64,000 bases of DNA, from contig OX411558.1 of assembly GCA_948146395.1 (NCBI GenBank), positions 36,202,350 through 36,266,349 on the forward strand, in the 5' to 3' direction. The notes beneath the pieces were generated by a model, which was not told the DNA's origin, made no database searches, and was given only the letters and a program-made list of their open reading frames with translations. Shown here piece after piece: positions 52,670 through 63,545 of this stretch; the first letter of the stretch is position 1; the number at the start of each line of letters is the position of its first letter. This stretch comes from Fragum whitleyi. Lineage: Eukaryota > Mollusca > Bivalvia > Cardiida > Cardiidae. The translations under genes and the position numbers were made by a program.

Positions 52670-53580
52670 ATGTCTTGCACTGCACCACACACACCCATGC
52701 TTGCACTTGCTCTCACAATCCACACCCTTTCCCTACACACGACCCTCTGTCCCTCTCTCAGCAGGGCGAGTGTTGGCGACAGAGACGGGACGTGTGTGAG
52801 CGTGCGAGAGAGGTGAAGTGTGATAGAGGACATGTATGGGCGATTGAGGTGGTGTGAGAGACAGGGTGTGAGAGAGGTATGGTTTGTGTAGGCGAGAGAG
52901 AGTTGGTGTGGTTGTGACAGAATGGACATGTGTGGCGAAAGCGAGAGGTAGTGTGAGAGAGTGCAAGTGTGTGAGAGAGAAGGTGTGTGGGTGTGAGTGA
53001 GGGGTATGTGTTGGGGAGGGAAGGTGTGCGTGTGTGGGTGTTTGTGAGAGAGAACAAGTGTGGGCGAAAGAAAAAGATGGTGTGAGGGAGCAGATGTGTT
53101 AGAGAGAGGGGCGTGGATGTGACAAAGTGTGTGTGAGAGAGAGGGGGTGAGTGTGAGAAAGGGGATGTGTGTGTGTGTGTCAGAGAGAGAGATGGAGAGA
53201 GGGGGTGCGGGTGTGTGTGTGTCAGAGAGGGAGAGGGTGTGTGTGTGTGTGTCAGAGAGAGAGAGAGAGGGGGGTATGAGTGGGCAAAAGAGAGATGGTG
53301 TGTGAGAGAGAGAGAGAGGGGTGTGAGAGAGAGGGGAAATGTATGTTTGAAAAAGAGGGGGAATGTATGGGTGAAAGAAAGGGTGTGCGAGAGGGGATAT
53401 GTATGGGTGAGAGGGTGTATATGTAGGAGAGAAGAACAGAGGTGCTGTGGGGCGATAAATTTAGTGTATGTGAGAGAAACGGGAGTTTGTGAGTTAGGGA
53501 AAGAGAGGACTTGTGACGCACGCGGACACGTGAATGTGAAAAAGTATATGTGCGAGAGAGAGAGAGGGGTTAAGGGATGT
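52670..53580. repeat. GT/GA-rich low-complexity tract, copy A
   Basis: About 900 bp of the plus strand is almost only G, T and A, with GTGTGAGAGAGAG, GTGTGTGTGTGTCAGAGAGA and GGCGAAAGAGAG words. Its left edge is a pyrimidine/CA-rich CACACACACCC segment (52683-52750). Open frames across it (for example 53167-53664) translate simple repeat and are not genes. The strand asymmetry could support triplex or Z-DNA structures. Confidence 0.9.
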
Positions 53581-53689
53581 GTAAGACGTAGGTTGTTAGA
53601 GAAGGAATGCCTTAAGGGTTTTTTTATGATGCAGATAGAGGGTTGTCAGAGACATAGAGAATAATATGTCGGTGTCTTAAAATACCAAT

Positions 53690-53785
53690 GTTATCTGGTC
53701 GAGGTTGGGAGAATTTATCATGACGAGGCTTTGCCGAGGCATGATTATTTCTCACAGCCGAGATCAGATAACAATGATATTTTAA
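53690..53785. repeat. Foldback hairpin, family H12, A-specific
   Basis: GTTATCTGGTCGAGGTTGGG and CCGAGATCAGATAAC pair imperfectly, with ATCATGACGAGGCTTTGCCG and AGGCATGAT closing the centre. The outer TTAAAATA / TATTTTAA bases also pair. Copy B reads straight through this site without it. Confidence 0.75.
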
Positions 53786-54172
53786 GACATTTACATGTTA
53801 TTTTATTTATCATGCAATCATTTTTCAGTGCTTTAATATAGTAAAGCCTTAAAATCAAAGAAATTCGGGTGAAAGTGTATGCAAATCGTTTCTAAAAATA
53901 GACTACCTGATATCATGTTATGTTATCAGACAGGCGATATCAGGTCAATACAGGCTTCATTGCATGATAAAGATAGTGTTAGAGTTAGTGCAACCCATCA
54001 CTCAAAACGATAACATATGGGTGCATTGGTATTGGGCAGGTTTAGCTAGGTTCGAAATGTTTCACTTTTGTCAAATTTTCGGAATCCGTAATGTCAGACC
54101 CAAGGTGCCAAGTTAAACAAACTCAAAATCATTCCAATTACACAGAGGATAATGGTTTGTTTTAGTGTACAT

Positions 54173-54297
54173 GTAAGATCGGTTTACATTTCATTGAGTG
54201 AACAACAAAAGCTATATTTTCAAGACTGGCAGTTGTGGAGCCACGAGTTACGGTTTTACTTTTGTTGTTCACGAAACTGAACATAAATCGATCTTAC
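54173..54297. repeat. Foldback hairpin, family H5, in copy A
   Basis: GTAAGATCGGTTTACATTTC and ATAAATCGATCTTAC pair, with GAGTGAACAACAAAAGC / TTTTGTTGTTCACG further in. The loop holds GGCAGTTGTGGAGCCACGAG. Confidence 0.85.
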
Positions 54298-54489
54298 TCG
54301 ATAAACAAACGATTATTCTATTTCTTTGAATTATAATTGAGAAAATGATGTTGACAATATACATGTTATACAATATGTTTATTTCGTAAATTCGAAGACG
54401 TTATTGGAATCTTACAACCACCCTTAAAAAACACGTACAAATAAGACATTGAAATTCTAACAAGCCAAAAGATCGTGGAATAATTTGAT

Positions 54490-54798
54490 CTTCTTCAATC
54501 AAATGATGATCGTTTTGAACGATTTTCGAAATGTTTCAAACGATTTAAAAACGTTTTAGAGTAATTTGAGTGTGTGTTTTGAAAGAATGAAATGAACGAA
54601 TGAATAATGAATGAATGAATGAATGAATGAATGAATGAATGAATGAATATATGAATGAATGAATGAATGAATATATGAATGAATGAATGAATGAACGAAT
54701 GAATGAATGAATAAATGAATGTATGAATGAATCGCTGAGTGACCAATTTAGAATGGTTTTGATCGAGGTGAATGTCAATTTTACTATGTAACTAACTG
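54490..54798 (-). mobile_element. CAGTTA-family MITE with expanded GAAT microsatellite, copy A
   Basis: In reverse it starts CAGTTAGTTACATAGTAAAA and TTGACATTCACCTCGATC, then CACTCAGCGATTCATTC. An (ATTC)n array of about 130 bp (54599-54733 on plus) follows, then TTTGAAACATTTCGAAAAT-type sequence. The complete copies have only a three-unit ATTC seed, so the microsatellite expanded inside the element. Confidence 0.75.
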
Positions 54799-55171
54799 TT
54801 CTTGTTTCTTGAATGATTAGATAATGGCGAATCCCTTTCCGACAAAAACTGCATCATACGATTTCAAGAATATCCTAAAATATCAGAAGTAATGATTTCA
54901 TTCAGTCATCCAGAGTTTTTTTACTAGTAAACCGAGACAGAGTTGTCGCCCATCAAAAACAATTTATATTGATTTGGGAATCATTCCTTTTGCTGTGTGT
55001 TTGATTGAATGGGTTCAACGCTTCTTTTAATGGTAAGATTATTATACCTCGGCAACAGGAAAACCTAATAATAGACCCCTAGTATTTCTCACAGTAGCAG
55101 CCAACTAACACGAACTTCATTCAGTTAACGATCACCCAATTGGTCGGAGAAAACGTCATAACAATAGCTCA

Positions 55172-55247
55172 AGGGCCTTGTGTTTGGTGTCGAAAGAGTG
55201 ATTGCAAGGCTGTACTATAAACTCTTTCGCCGCCAAACACGAGGCCC
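55172..55247. repeat. Hairpin H6 in copy A, one arm shortened
   Basis: GGGCCTTGTGTTTGGTGTCG then AAAGAGT faces ACTCTTTCGCCGCCAAACAC then GAGGCCC. Compared with copy B, about 24 bases of the left arm after AAAGAGT are gone. Confidence 0.8.
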
Positions 55248-55406
55248 ATGAGGGCTTGACACCCCCAATGGCTAGATCAAGGTTTTGTTAGATTTTATCT
55301 ATTTCAGACTTTTCCTTTTCTTTTTTAACAGAACAAAGGAAGTGGACCCAAGCTTGACCTTAGATGACGGGAAAAATCTAAGTTATAAAAAGTATTTAAA
55401 CTCTAA

Positions 55407-55560
55407 CAAACCTGTCCTGCTTTCAGGTAAACGAAACGGTGCAAACATGCAAACAGTTTGTCAATTTTACCACCGCTTTGCACATGCTATTGTGTGCAAA
55501 GCGGGGTAAAATTGACAATCAGTTTGCAACGTATAGTCATCCTGAACGCAGGGCTGCCTT
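55407..55560. repeat. Foldback family H4 in copy A
   Basis: CCTGCTTTCAGG and GTCATCCTGAACGCAGG form the outer arms. Inner arms: CAGTTTGTCAATTTTACC and GGTAAAATTGACAATC. Central stem: CGCTTTGCACATG / TGTGTGCAAAGCG. Confidence 0.8.
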
Positions 55561-55779
55561 CAGAGTTGTCTTCCTCGGTGGCATGGATTGCTCTTATAAT
55601 ATTGAACGCAAAGGTCTACGAACACGTGAAAGTATCCAGAAATTGGTTAAAACCTATTTATTTTGCATCGATAGGGAAACAGGTCCTTACAACTTAGATT
55701 AATCCTTCTCGATTCTGCTTCCTGGAAACTTCACCAGTACTCGCGCTTAATGTGTGTTCAAATGAAAGAACTAAGATCG

Positions 55780-55855
55780 AAGTTTCTCTGGAATCTATAT
55801 CAGGACCTTTGGGTCAAGAGGCCGGCGCCCTAACTCTAGACCACGGACTCCACAA
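55780..55855 (-). repeat. tRNA-like SINE head in copy A
   Basis: In reverse: GGAGTCCGTGGTCTAGAGTT, AGGGCGCCGGCCTCTTGACC and AAAGGTCCTG. It resembles the second SINE head type at 4410. The B counterpart is 62030-62100. No B-box consensus is preserved. Confidence 0.4.
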
Positions 55856-56539
55856 GAAATTAAAAGATGGACTTTGTTAAGTAAACAAGAATGATGTAAA
55901 GTGAAAATCAGGCCCCTTTCCATGTGTCACGGTTCCGAAGGATCCGTCCCATTTTTGAAGGAATCCTTCCTTATGACCACACTAGTATCCTTACCCGAGC
56001 CCCTTAGGTCCCAGTGTGAAAGTTCAAACGAAGTCTGATAATATTTGCAGGCTCTATACCACAAACGAAAATATTTTGATTTGAAACGCATAAGGCCCTT
56101 TTCCGTGTATTTCCCCGATGGATCCATCCCGTCATTGAAAGCGGAACCTTTTTATGACACTGGTTTTATTCTGAGAAAGTTTCGAGAAAATCCAATAAAC
56201 ATCTTTAATCCAATTTTTATATTAACAAGTGCTAATCATAAACTTAAAACCTAACCACACACATGTATTAATCCGCTCCGCGCATTGATATAGTATGATA
56301 AGTTTACAGTTTCATACCTTCATGAAATTAACAAATAATCTCTTTCGGCGCCTGCTTATTAAATATAGCCCTTACCTTGCTGGTCTTATACACAAAGCTT
56401 TGGTGAAAATATATAATGTGCATTGAAATACATTTTCGAGCATAGTAATAAACCGTTCCAAAATATTTAAATTTTCGCTGACGCCAAAAGTTACGTAAGA
56501 ACGTTATTGTTCCTTTAACACGAAGGAAGGTTTTAAAAA

Positions 56540-57205
56540 CGGCTAAACTACTTTCAATGATTTTCCATTTGAATTTTAAAGACTGGTGCAACTAACCCCC
56601 TAAATAATTGTCGAAACTACTGTAACTCGTCAAGCCTCCCCATAAGCCTTGATTTCCCTCATTTAATCTTCAAAAGGCAGATTTACAGTGGTCACAGGAT
56701 AAATGCTTACCCCACCCAATCTCCAAACATGTTAAGCGAGTGAGCTACGAGAGATCTATCAGACAAAATGCAGAGCTTTTTGAGGCCGATTTATTGTGAA
56801 GGTATTGCAGCAGAGCTCACTTGCGAAATGGGGACTCTTTTTCAAAATGGACTTAACATTTGTATCCTTTTGAACTTTTTTTGATAGTGTTGTCAAGCGA
56901 GGCGTTTGTGTTTAACAACGGTCTCGGAAGCTTTGTTATTTCATCATATTCATGTGGTTATATGGTTGTTCTGACATAATTAGAAAAAAAACCCAACAAC
57001 AAAAAGAAAAAAGATAACAACAAGATTTAAATTTGTAAAAATGGTTTAAATTATTTCGAATTTATATTGCGGGGTCGTTTCTTTTGGAGGTAAGTATATT
57101 TTTAGATTAGAGAAAATAATTGGTCGCTTCAATCAATAGGTCACTTAATAGAGTTGGTTTCTCGGACAGGAATGTCTACAGATAATCGTAAGCGATACGT
57201 TCGTT
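56540..57205. other. Spacer between duplication copies
   Basis: Unique in the window as far as I can see. GAAAAAAAACCCAACAACAA near 56985 is A-rich. No gene recognised. Confidence 0.45.
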
Positions 57206-57211
57206 TGTTTG

Positions 57212-57477
57212 TTTGAATCGGGTTTAACGCCGCTTTCACCAATCTTTCTGTTATATAGCGACGGCTTGAGCACCTAACTATGGATTCCTGGTACTTTTCA
57301 AACCAGTACTGCCTTTACATCCTTTTCTAGCCTACAGTTGCTATTCCACATAGGTCTACGATTATTCGCCCATTGGTGGGAGACAAATTGTCGGAAAAGT
57401 ACCGCCATCGGAGATCGAACCCGGGACCTTTTGAATGAAAGTCTGACGCGCTATCAACTGCGCTATGACGCCAGCCC
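57212..57477 (-). repeat. tRNA-derived SINE (family S1), most complete copy
   Basis: In reverse: tRNA-like head with A box TAGCGCAGTTGATAGCGCG and B box GGGTTCGATCTCC, then the body TTTGTCTCCCACCAATGGGC, ATCGTAGACCTATGTGGAAT, GGCTAGAAAAGGATGTAAAG, ATCCATAGTTAGGTGCTC and GCGGCGTTAAACCCGATTC, and a CAAACAAACAAACG tail. It lies between the duplication copies and outside both. Confidence 0.9.
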
Positions 57478-59009
57478 AAAGGGATACGTACTTAAAATGG
57501 TCAAACCATAGAGCCTTAAATTGTATAGAAAGAACATCGATGGGTAAGTGCTTAAACTTTTGTGACTTAGATGACGCCAAATGTGGAAAATTGAACCAAG
57601 TAGGGTGGGTCTGTTTGTAATTTCACAGTGAAGTTATCAAGTATTATTTTTTCTGAGACCAGAGAACGTTCGCGAAACGTTTGAATAGTGGTAGCCCGCG
57701 ACTTACACTACCCTTAAAATTTGAAATTGAATTTTGAATGTAATTTTGTAAAGGCAACTTTATGTTGCATAAAAAAGTCATCATTTGTAGGACAGTTCAA
57801 AGCGGCGTTAAATCCATTTTTGAACTTTTGATTTTTGGAAGAGATAGGAAAATTGCGTCTTTTCATGGGTCATTTGCGAAGGAAGTAAAAGAATCAGAAT
57901 CAGACCTGTACTTTCACATGAGTGATTGACCTCCTGAATATATACTTAACTCCAAAAGAAACGTCCATAAAAATATGTTCTTTAATAACCTTAACCGTTT
58001 ATGACTTCCATTCATTTTTTTTATTTTAAGACCAGTCAACACTGATACCTTTTTATAGACCTATCATTTGTTCTTTATCGTAGAAACTTTTTGCAATAAC
58101 ATTCAAAATAAATTGAAAAGAATATCTCTAGTAAGTTGTTCTAACTTTTTTGAAATTAATAAGAAACTAAAATGTTAGGGTAATGTTTAATTGGTTTTCG
58201 TGGACGATTCTTTAGAAATAGCTTTTTATTGAACCAAACATGAAGTGTCGTGTTGTTTGTTATGTAAATGTTCATGACATTTAATGTTTGAAATAGATCC
58301 GTGAGATTTATCTTATTGACCCTAATCTGACCCCTCACGGTTATTCAGATGAATTAAAATCTGACAATTCCTACTCGGCTTTGCACGTGCTTTCAAAGGA
58401 ATAAATAACACACGGTTTTGAATGTAATATATATTTTTTCTAATTAATAAATTATGTCGGTAATTGTTGTTTAAGCATTTTTTCCATGGGGATCAAATTT
58501 GGGTCAAATAAACCAATGTATAAAACAACAAAAGAGAAAATGAAAGTATGGTGGTCAATTAGGATTATAATTAGCATCTTTTATTTCAAAATGAAGAAAT
58601 CGCATATTTATTTCCTAATGTCACGGGAAAATATAATGAGAATAATTACATTAACAGATATGCAACTCATACAGACAAACAATACATTTATTTTCCAAAA
58701 AGTAACTATATTTCCTTTTTTGTCTTATCTTTTGAAAGTGTATTCTCGAAAAGTAATCTTTGTGCTGCGTCACATGTAAGATATATACTTGCAAAAAAGA
58801 AACTCAAACCATCTTTGATTCCGTTTTGATCGTTGTAGTGGAAGACCACCGTTTCGAACTTACACCATTTTAATAGTACACATTTGATAGTCGGCCCAAC
58901 TTCTTAGTCCCCTGAGGCTAAACTAGGTCCGAAATAAATTAATTGACAAAAAGGTATATATTTCTTAATAATTGAATGTATTAAAGGGAGGTTATTAAAT
59001 AATTCTGTA

Positions 59010-59052
59010 TTTTCTTGAAACCAAGCAATTTTCGCTTGTTTCTTGAGAAAAT
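59010..59052. repeat. Hairpin H7 in duplication copy B
   Basis: ATTTTCTTGAAACCAAGCAA and CGCTTGTTTCTTGAGAAAAT. It matches 52408-52459 with a couple of changes confined to the loop region. Confidence 0.75.
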
Positions 59053-59262
59053 GTTTGCATCATCGAATAAGTCTATTATCTTAAAAATTATCAAATGTTT
59101 ATCATCAAGAACTGATTACATACCTTTTTACTGCCAACTTGACGGCCCTTAATAGAAGCAAAGATATCTAGTATATAAATCATTTTTTATATCAATAGCA
59201 TCGACACGAAATGTCGAAAACCAAGGACAGAGAAAGTTGTCTCCGTCCTTCTAAATTTGAAT

Positions 59263-60055
59263 GTCTTGCACTGCACCACACACACCCATGCTTGCACTTG
59301 CTCTCACAATCCACACCCTTTCCCTACACACGACCCTCTGTCCCTCTCTCAGTAGGGCGAGAGTTGGCGACAGAGACGCGACGTGTGTGAGCGTGCGAGA
59401 GAGATGGAGTGTGAGAGAGGACATGTATGGGCGAAAGAGACAGGGTGTGAGAGGTATGGTTTGTGTAGGCGAGAGAGAGTTGGTGTGGTTGTGACAGAGT
59501 GGACATGTATGGCGAAAGAGAGAGGTAGTGTGAGAGAAGGTGTGTGGGTGTGAGTGAGGGGTATGTGTTGGAGAGGGAAGGTGTGCGTGTGTGGGTGTTT
59601 GTGAGAGAGAACAAGTGTGGGCGAAAGAAAGAGGTGGTGTGAGAGAGGGGGCGTGGATGTGACAAAGTGTGTGTGTGTGCGAGAGAGAGAGGGGGTGTGA
59701 GAAAGGGGATGTATGTGTGTGTCAGAGAGAGAGAGAGAGAGTGTGGGTGTCAGAAAGAGAGGGGTATTGTGGGGGTATTGTGGGCAAAAGAGAGATGGTG
59801 TGAGAAAGAGGGGTGGGTGTAAGCGCGAGAGGGGAAATGTATGGGAGAGAGAAAAGGTGTGCGAGAGGGGATATGTATGGGTGAGAGGGGGTATATGTGG
59901 GCGAGAAGAACAGAGGTGCTGTGGGGCGATAAATAAAGTGTAGATGAGATAAACGGGAATGTGTGACTTAGGGAAAGAGAGGACTTCTGACGCACGCGGA
60001 CACGTATTAGAATGTGAAAAAGTATATGTGCGAGAGAGAGAGAGAGGGGCTAAGG
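59263..60055. repeat. GT/GA-rich low-complexity tract, copy B
   Basis: Same layout as 52670-53580 but about 120 bp shorter through loss of repeat units. The flanking CACACACACCCATGCTTGCA segment is identical. Open frames here are low-complexity artefacts. Confidence 0.9.
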
Positions 60056-60455
60056 GGTCAATGATGTTTTAAGACATTTACATGTTGTTCTATTTATCAT
60101 ACAACCAATTTTCAGCGCTTTGATATAAAAAACCCCTTAAAATCAATGAAATTCGGGTGAAAGTGTATGCAAATTGTTTCTAAAAATAGACTACCTGATA
60201 TCATGTTATGTTATCAGAAGGCGATATCAGGTCAATACAGGCTTCATTGCATGATAAAGATGGTATTAGAGTTAGTGCAACCCATCACTCAAAACTATAA
60301 CATATGTGTGCATTGGTATTGGGCAGGTCTAGCTAGGTTAGAAACGTTTCACTCTTGTCAAATTTTCGGAATCCATAATGTCAGACCCAAAGGTGCCAAG
60401 TTAAACAAACTCAAAATTCATTCAAATTACACAGAGGATAATGGTTTGTGTTAGT

Positions 60456-60580
60456 GTAAGATCGGTTTACATTTTATTGAGTGAACAAAAAAAGCTTTAT
60501 TTTCAAGACTGGCAGTTGTGGAGCCACGAGTGACAGTTTTACTTTTGTTGTTCACGAAACTGAATATAAATCAATCTTAC
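60456..60580. repeat. Foldback hairpin, family H5, in copy B
   Basis: GTAAGATCGGTTTACATTTT and AATATAAATCAATCTTAC. Mismatches differ from copy A (CAATCTTAC against CGATCTTAC). Confidence 0.85.
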
Positions 60581-60779
60581 TCGAAAAACAAACGATTATT
60601 CTATTTCTTTGAATTATAATTGAGAAAATGATGTTGACAATGTACATGTAATACAATATGTTTATTTCGTAAATTCGACGACGTTATTGAAATCTTATTA
60701 CCACCCTTTAAAAAACACGTACAAATAAGACTTTGAAACTCAAACAAGCCAAAAAAGATCGTGAAATTATTTGCTCTTT

Positions 60780-61034
60780 TTCAATGAAATGATGATCTTT
60801 TTGAACGATTTCCGAAATGTTTCAAACAATTTCGAAGCGTTTTAGAGTAATTTGAGTGTGTGTTTTGAATTGAATGAAACGAACGAATGTATAATGGATG
60901 AATGAATGAATGAATGAATGAATGAATGAATGAATGAATGAATGAAAAATGAATGTATGAATGAATGAATCGCTGAGTGACCGATTTAGAATGGTTTGAT
61001 CGAGGTGAATGTTAATTTTACTATGTAACTAACT
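60780..61034 (-). mobile_element. CAGTTA-family MITE with GAAT microsatellite, copy B
   Basis: The end CAGTTAGTTACATAGTAAAA is shared with copy A. The (GAAT)n array (60898-60968) is about half as long as in copy A. Confidence 0.75.
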
Positions 61035-61400
61035 GTACTTGTTCTTGAATGATTAAATAGCGGCGAATCCCTTTCCGATAAAAACTGCATCATACGATTT
61101 CAAGACTATCATTAAATATTAAAAGTAATGACTTCATTCAGTCATCCAGAGTTTTTTTTTACTAGTAAACCGAGACAGAGTTGTCGCCCATTAAAACAAT
61201 TTATATTGATTTGTGAATCAGTCCTTTTGCTGTGTGTTTGATTGAATGGGTTCAACGCTTCGTTTAACGGTAAGATTGTTATACCTTGGCATCAGGAGCA
61301 CCTAATAAAAGAATCCTTATATTGCTCACAGTAGCAGCCAACCAACACGAACTTCATTCCGTTTCGATCACCCATTGGGAAAACGTCATAACAATAGCTC

Positions 61401-61500
61401 AAGGGCCTCGTGTTTGGTGTCGAAAGAGTTTATAGTACAACCTTGCAAACATATTGCAAGGCTGTACTATAAACTCTTTCGACACCAAACACGAGGTCCT
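61401..61500. repeat. Hairpin H6 in copy B, full length
   Basis: Arms of about 47 bases, beginning AAGGGCCTCGTGTTTGGTGT and returning as ACACCAAACACGAGGTCCTT, pair with about two mismatches across a five-base loop near 61450. It is the strongest hairpin in the window. Confidence 0.92.
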
Positions 61501-61663
61501 TGTGGACCTGTCACCCCCACTGGCTAGATCAAGGTTTTGTTTGATTTTATCTATTTCCGACTTTTCTTTATCTTTTTTTACAGAACAAAGCAAGTGGAAC
61601 CTAAGCTTAACCCTAGATGACGGGAAAATTTAAGTTATGAAAAGTATTTAAACTCTAACAAAT

Positions 61664-61807
61664 CTATCCTGCTTTCAGGTTAACGAAACGGTGCAAAAAG
61701 TTTGTCAATTTTACCCCGCTTTGCACATGCTATTGTGTGCAAAGCGGGGTATAATTGACAATCAGTTTGCAACGTAAAGTCATCCCGAATGCAGGGCTGC
61801 CTTCAGA
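61664..61807. repeat. Foldback family H4 in copy B
   Basis: CCTGCTTTCAGG and GTCATCCCGAATGCAGG are the outer arms. GTCAATTTTACCCCGCTTTG and CAAAGCGGGGTATAATTGAC are the inner arms, cleaner than in copy A. Confidence 0.8.
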
Positions 61808-62029
61808 GTTGTCTTCCTCGGTGGCATGGATTGCTCTAATAATATTGAATGCAAAAGTCTACAAACACGTGAAAGTATCAAGAAATTTGGTAAAACATAT
61901 TTGTTTTGCATCGATAGGGAAACAGGTCTTTACACCTTAGATTAATCCCTCTCGATTCTGCTTCCTGGAAACTTCACCAGTACTCGCGCTTAATGTGTGA
62001 AATGTGTGAAAAAACTAAGATCGAAGATT

Positions 62030-62100
62030 CCCTGGGATCTAAGTCAAGACCTTTGGGTCAAGAGACCGACGCCCTAACTCTAGACCACGGACACCTCAAG
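62030..62100 (-). repeat. tRNA-like SINE head in copy B
   Basis: Counterpart of 55780-55855: in reverse GAGGTGTCCGTGGTCTAGAG and AGGGCGTCGGTCTCTTGACC. Confidence 0.4.
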
Positions 62101-62884
62101 AAATTAAAAGATGGACTTTGTTAAGTAAACAAGGATAATGTAAACAGAAAATCAGGCCCCTTTCCATGTGTCACGGTTCCGAAGGATCCGTCCAATTTTT
62201 GAAAGAATCCTTCCTTATGACCACACTAGTATCCTTCCCCGAGCCCCCAAGGTCCCAGTGTGAAAGTTCAAACGAACTCCGATAATATTTGCAGGCTCTA
62301 TACCACAAACGAAAATATTTTGATTTGAAACGCATAAGGCCCTTTTCCGTGTATTTCCCCGACGGATCCATCCCGTCATTGAAAGCGGAACCTTTTTATT
62401 ACACTGGTTTTATTCTGAGAAAGTTTCGAGAAAATCCAATAGAAATCTTTAATCCAATTTTCATATTGACAAGTGCTAATCATAAACTAAAGACCTAACC
62501 ACACATATGTATAAATCCGCTCCGCGCACTCATACAGTATGATAAGGTTTATAGTTTCATACCCTAAAAGAAATTAACAAATAATCTCTTTCGGCGCCTG
62601 CTTATTAAACGTACCCCTTACCTTGCTGGTCTTATACACAAAGCCTTGGTGAAAATCTTTAATGTGCATTGAAAGACAATTTCGAGCATAGTAATAAACC
62701 GTTCCAAAATTTTTAAATTTTCGCTGACGCCAAAAGTTACGTAAGAACGTTATTTTTCCTTTAACACGAAGGAAGGTTTTAATCAAAGTACTGAAAGTAC
62801 TGATAAGTTGGAATGCGTTCGAGAGACGGTGACCTCAAGCTACTAGCGAAGCTGACGCCTCCCGCCCACCACAGGTGATCACAA

Positions 62885-62915
62885 AATACGTCTCGTCTTT
62901 TGACGGGCGTATATG
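62885..62915. repeat. Solo terminus of an ACGGGACGTAT-type element
   Basis: ATACGTCTCGTCTTTTGACG followed by GGCGTAT is a terminal palindrome like that at 35968-35998. Confidence 0.45.
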
Positions 62916-62999
62916 AATCAATGTATTTCAACAACGAGAGTCGCTTAAACCCCCGAATCGCTATACAGGCATGAATCTGATGAACGAAAAATGATAACG

Positions 63000-63545
63000 A
63001 AAGGAATAGAATGGCCCTAAACCGTTCACCTGAATTCGATTGGTCCAGTGGATCTTATCCAAGAAACTTTCAAAGATTCATTCAAATTTGCCTAATTGTT
63101 GAAGAGGAAACATTATTCGAGTTATGAGCAGTTCTAATAGAACCTGCCAACCCATTCATTACAAAGGAGACTCAAAACTAGCCCTACCCTGCCACGCCGA
63201 TATTTATGGGCTAATGAAAATTTTGCAAACAATATTCGAAGAAAGTCATCAAAGGAACATTCTTGTAAAGTTTCATTGAAATTTGCCCAGTGGTTCAAGA
63301 GGAGATGTCGTTCAGAGATTTGGGGCTCAAAATAAGCCCCACCCTGCCATAACCATATCTATTGGCCAATTAGAATATGGCGACAATTTTGAAGAGGGTC
63401 GACCAGGGAACATTCTGGCAAAATTTCATTGAAATTGGCCCAGCGGTTTAGGAGAAGAATAAGTTTTAAGAAAGTTGACGACGGACGACGGAGTCAGGGT
63501 GATCCTAAAAGCTTCCCTTGAGCACGTTGTGCTCAGGTGAGCTAA
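63000..63545 (+). mobile_element. Tandem-core element, degenerate 155-bp units
   Basis: It opens with GAATGGCCCTAAACCGTTCA and GGTCCAGTGGATCTTATCC as at 30955-31010, then about three units with CCTGCCACGCCGATATTTAT, GTTTCATTGAAATTTGCCCA and GAGGAGATGTCGTTCAGAGA. It ends GACGACGGACGACGGAG and CTTGAGCACGTTGTGCTCAG then GTGAGC. It combines the 30940-type head and core with the 11695-type tail. Confidence 0.75.

Larger units (their letters stand above)
50557..56535 (+). repeat. Segmental duplication, copy A (~6.0 kb)
   Basis: The copy starts at CTTAGATGACACCAAGC and ends near CGAAGGAAGGTTTTAA, aligning co-linearly with 57566-62782. Differences are a few per hundred bases plus indels: 51430-52085 and about 53575-53785 are present only in A, and about 230 bp at 57788-58014 only in B. 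No gene is recognisable within it. Confidence 0.9.
57566..62782 (+). repeat. Segmental duplication, copy B (~5.2 kb)
   Basis: Direct-orientation counterpart of 50557-56535. The coordinate offset drifts from about 7010 at the left to about 6245 at the right because of the indels listed for copy A. The tract 57788-58014 (GTAGGACAGTTCAAAGCGGC ... GACTTCCATTCA) is found only in B. Confidence 0.9.

Noticed and set aside
52558..53664. Long open frames, up to 165 codons, rich in Val/Arg/Glu or His/Ser/Leu
   Set aside because: They translate GT/GA simple repeat. The counterpart in duplication copy B has different frames and lengths.
54495..54778. Frames coding repeated SFIH residues
   Set aside because: Translation of the (ATTC)n microsatellite within a MITE.
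56045..56254. A 69-codon frame conserved between duplication copies (62289-62498), with more silent than replacement changes
   Set aside because: It opens with TTG, not ATG, and only about eight differences exist. The antisense strand is open as well, and recent duplication explains the conservation.
57400..57477. Functional tRNA gene
   Set aside because: Good A and B boxes, but the acceptor arms do not pair and a SINE body with an AAAC tail follows.
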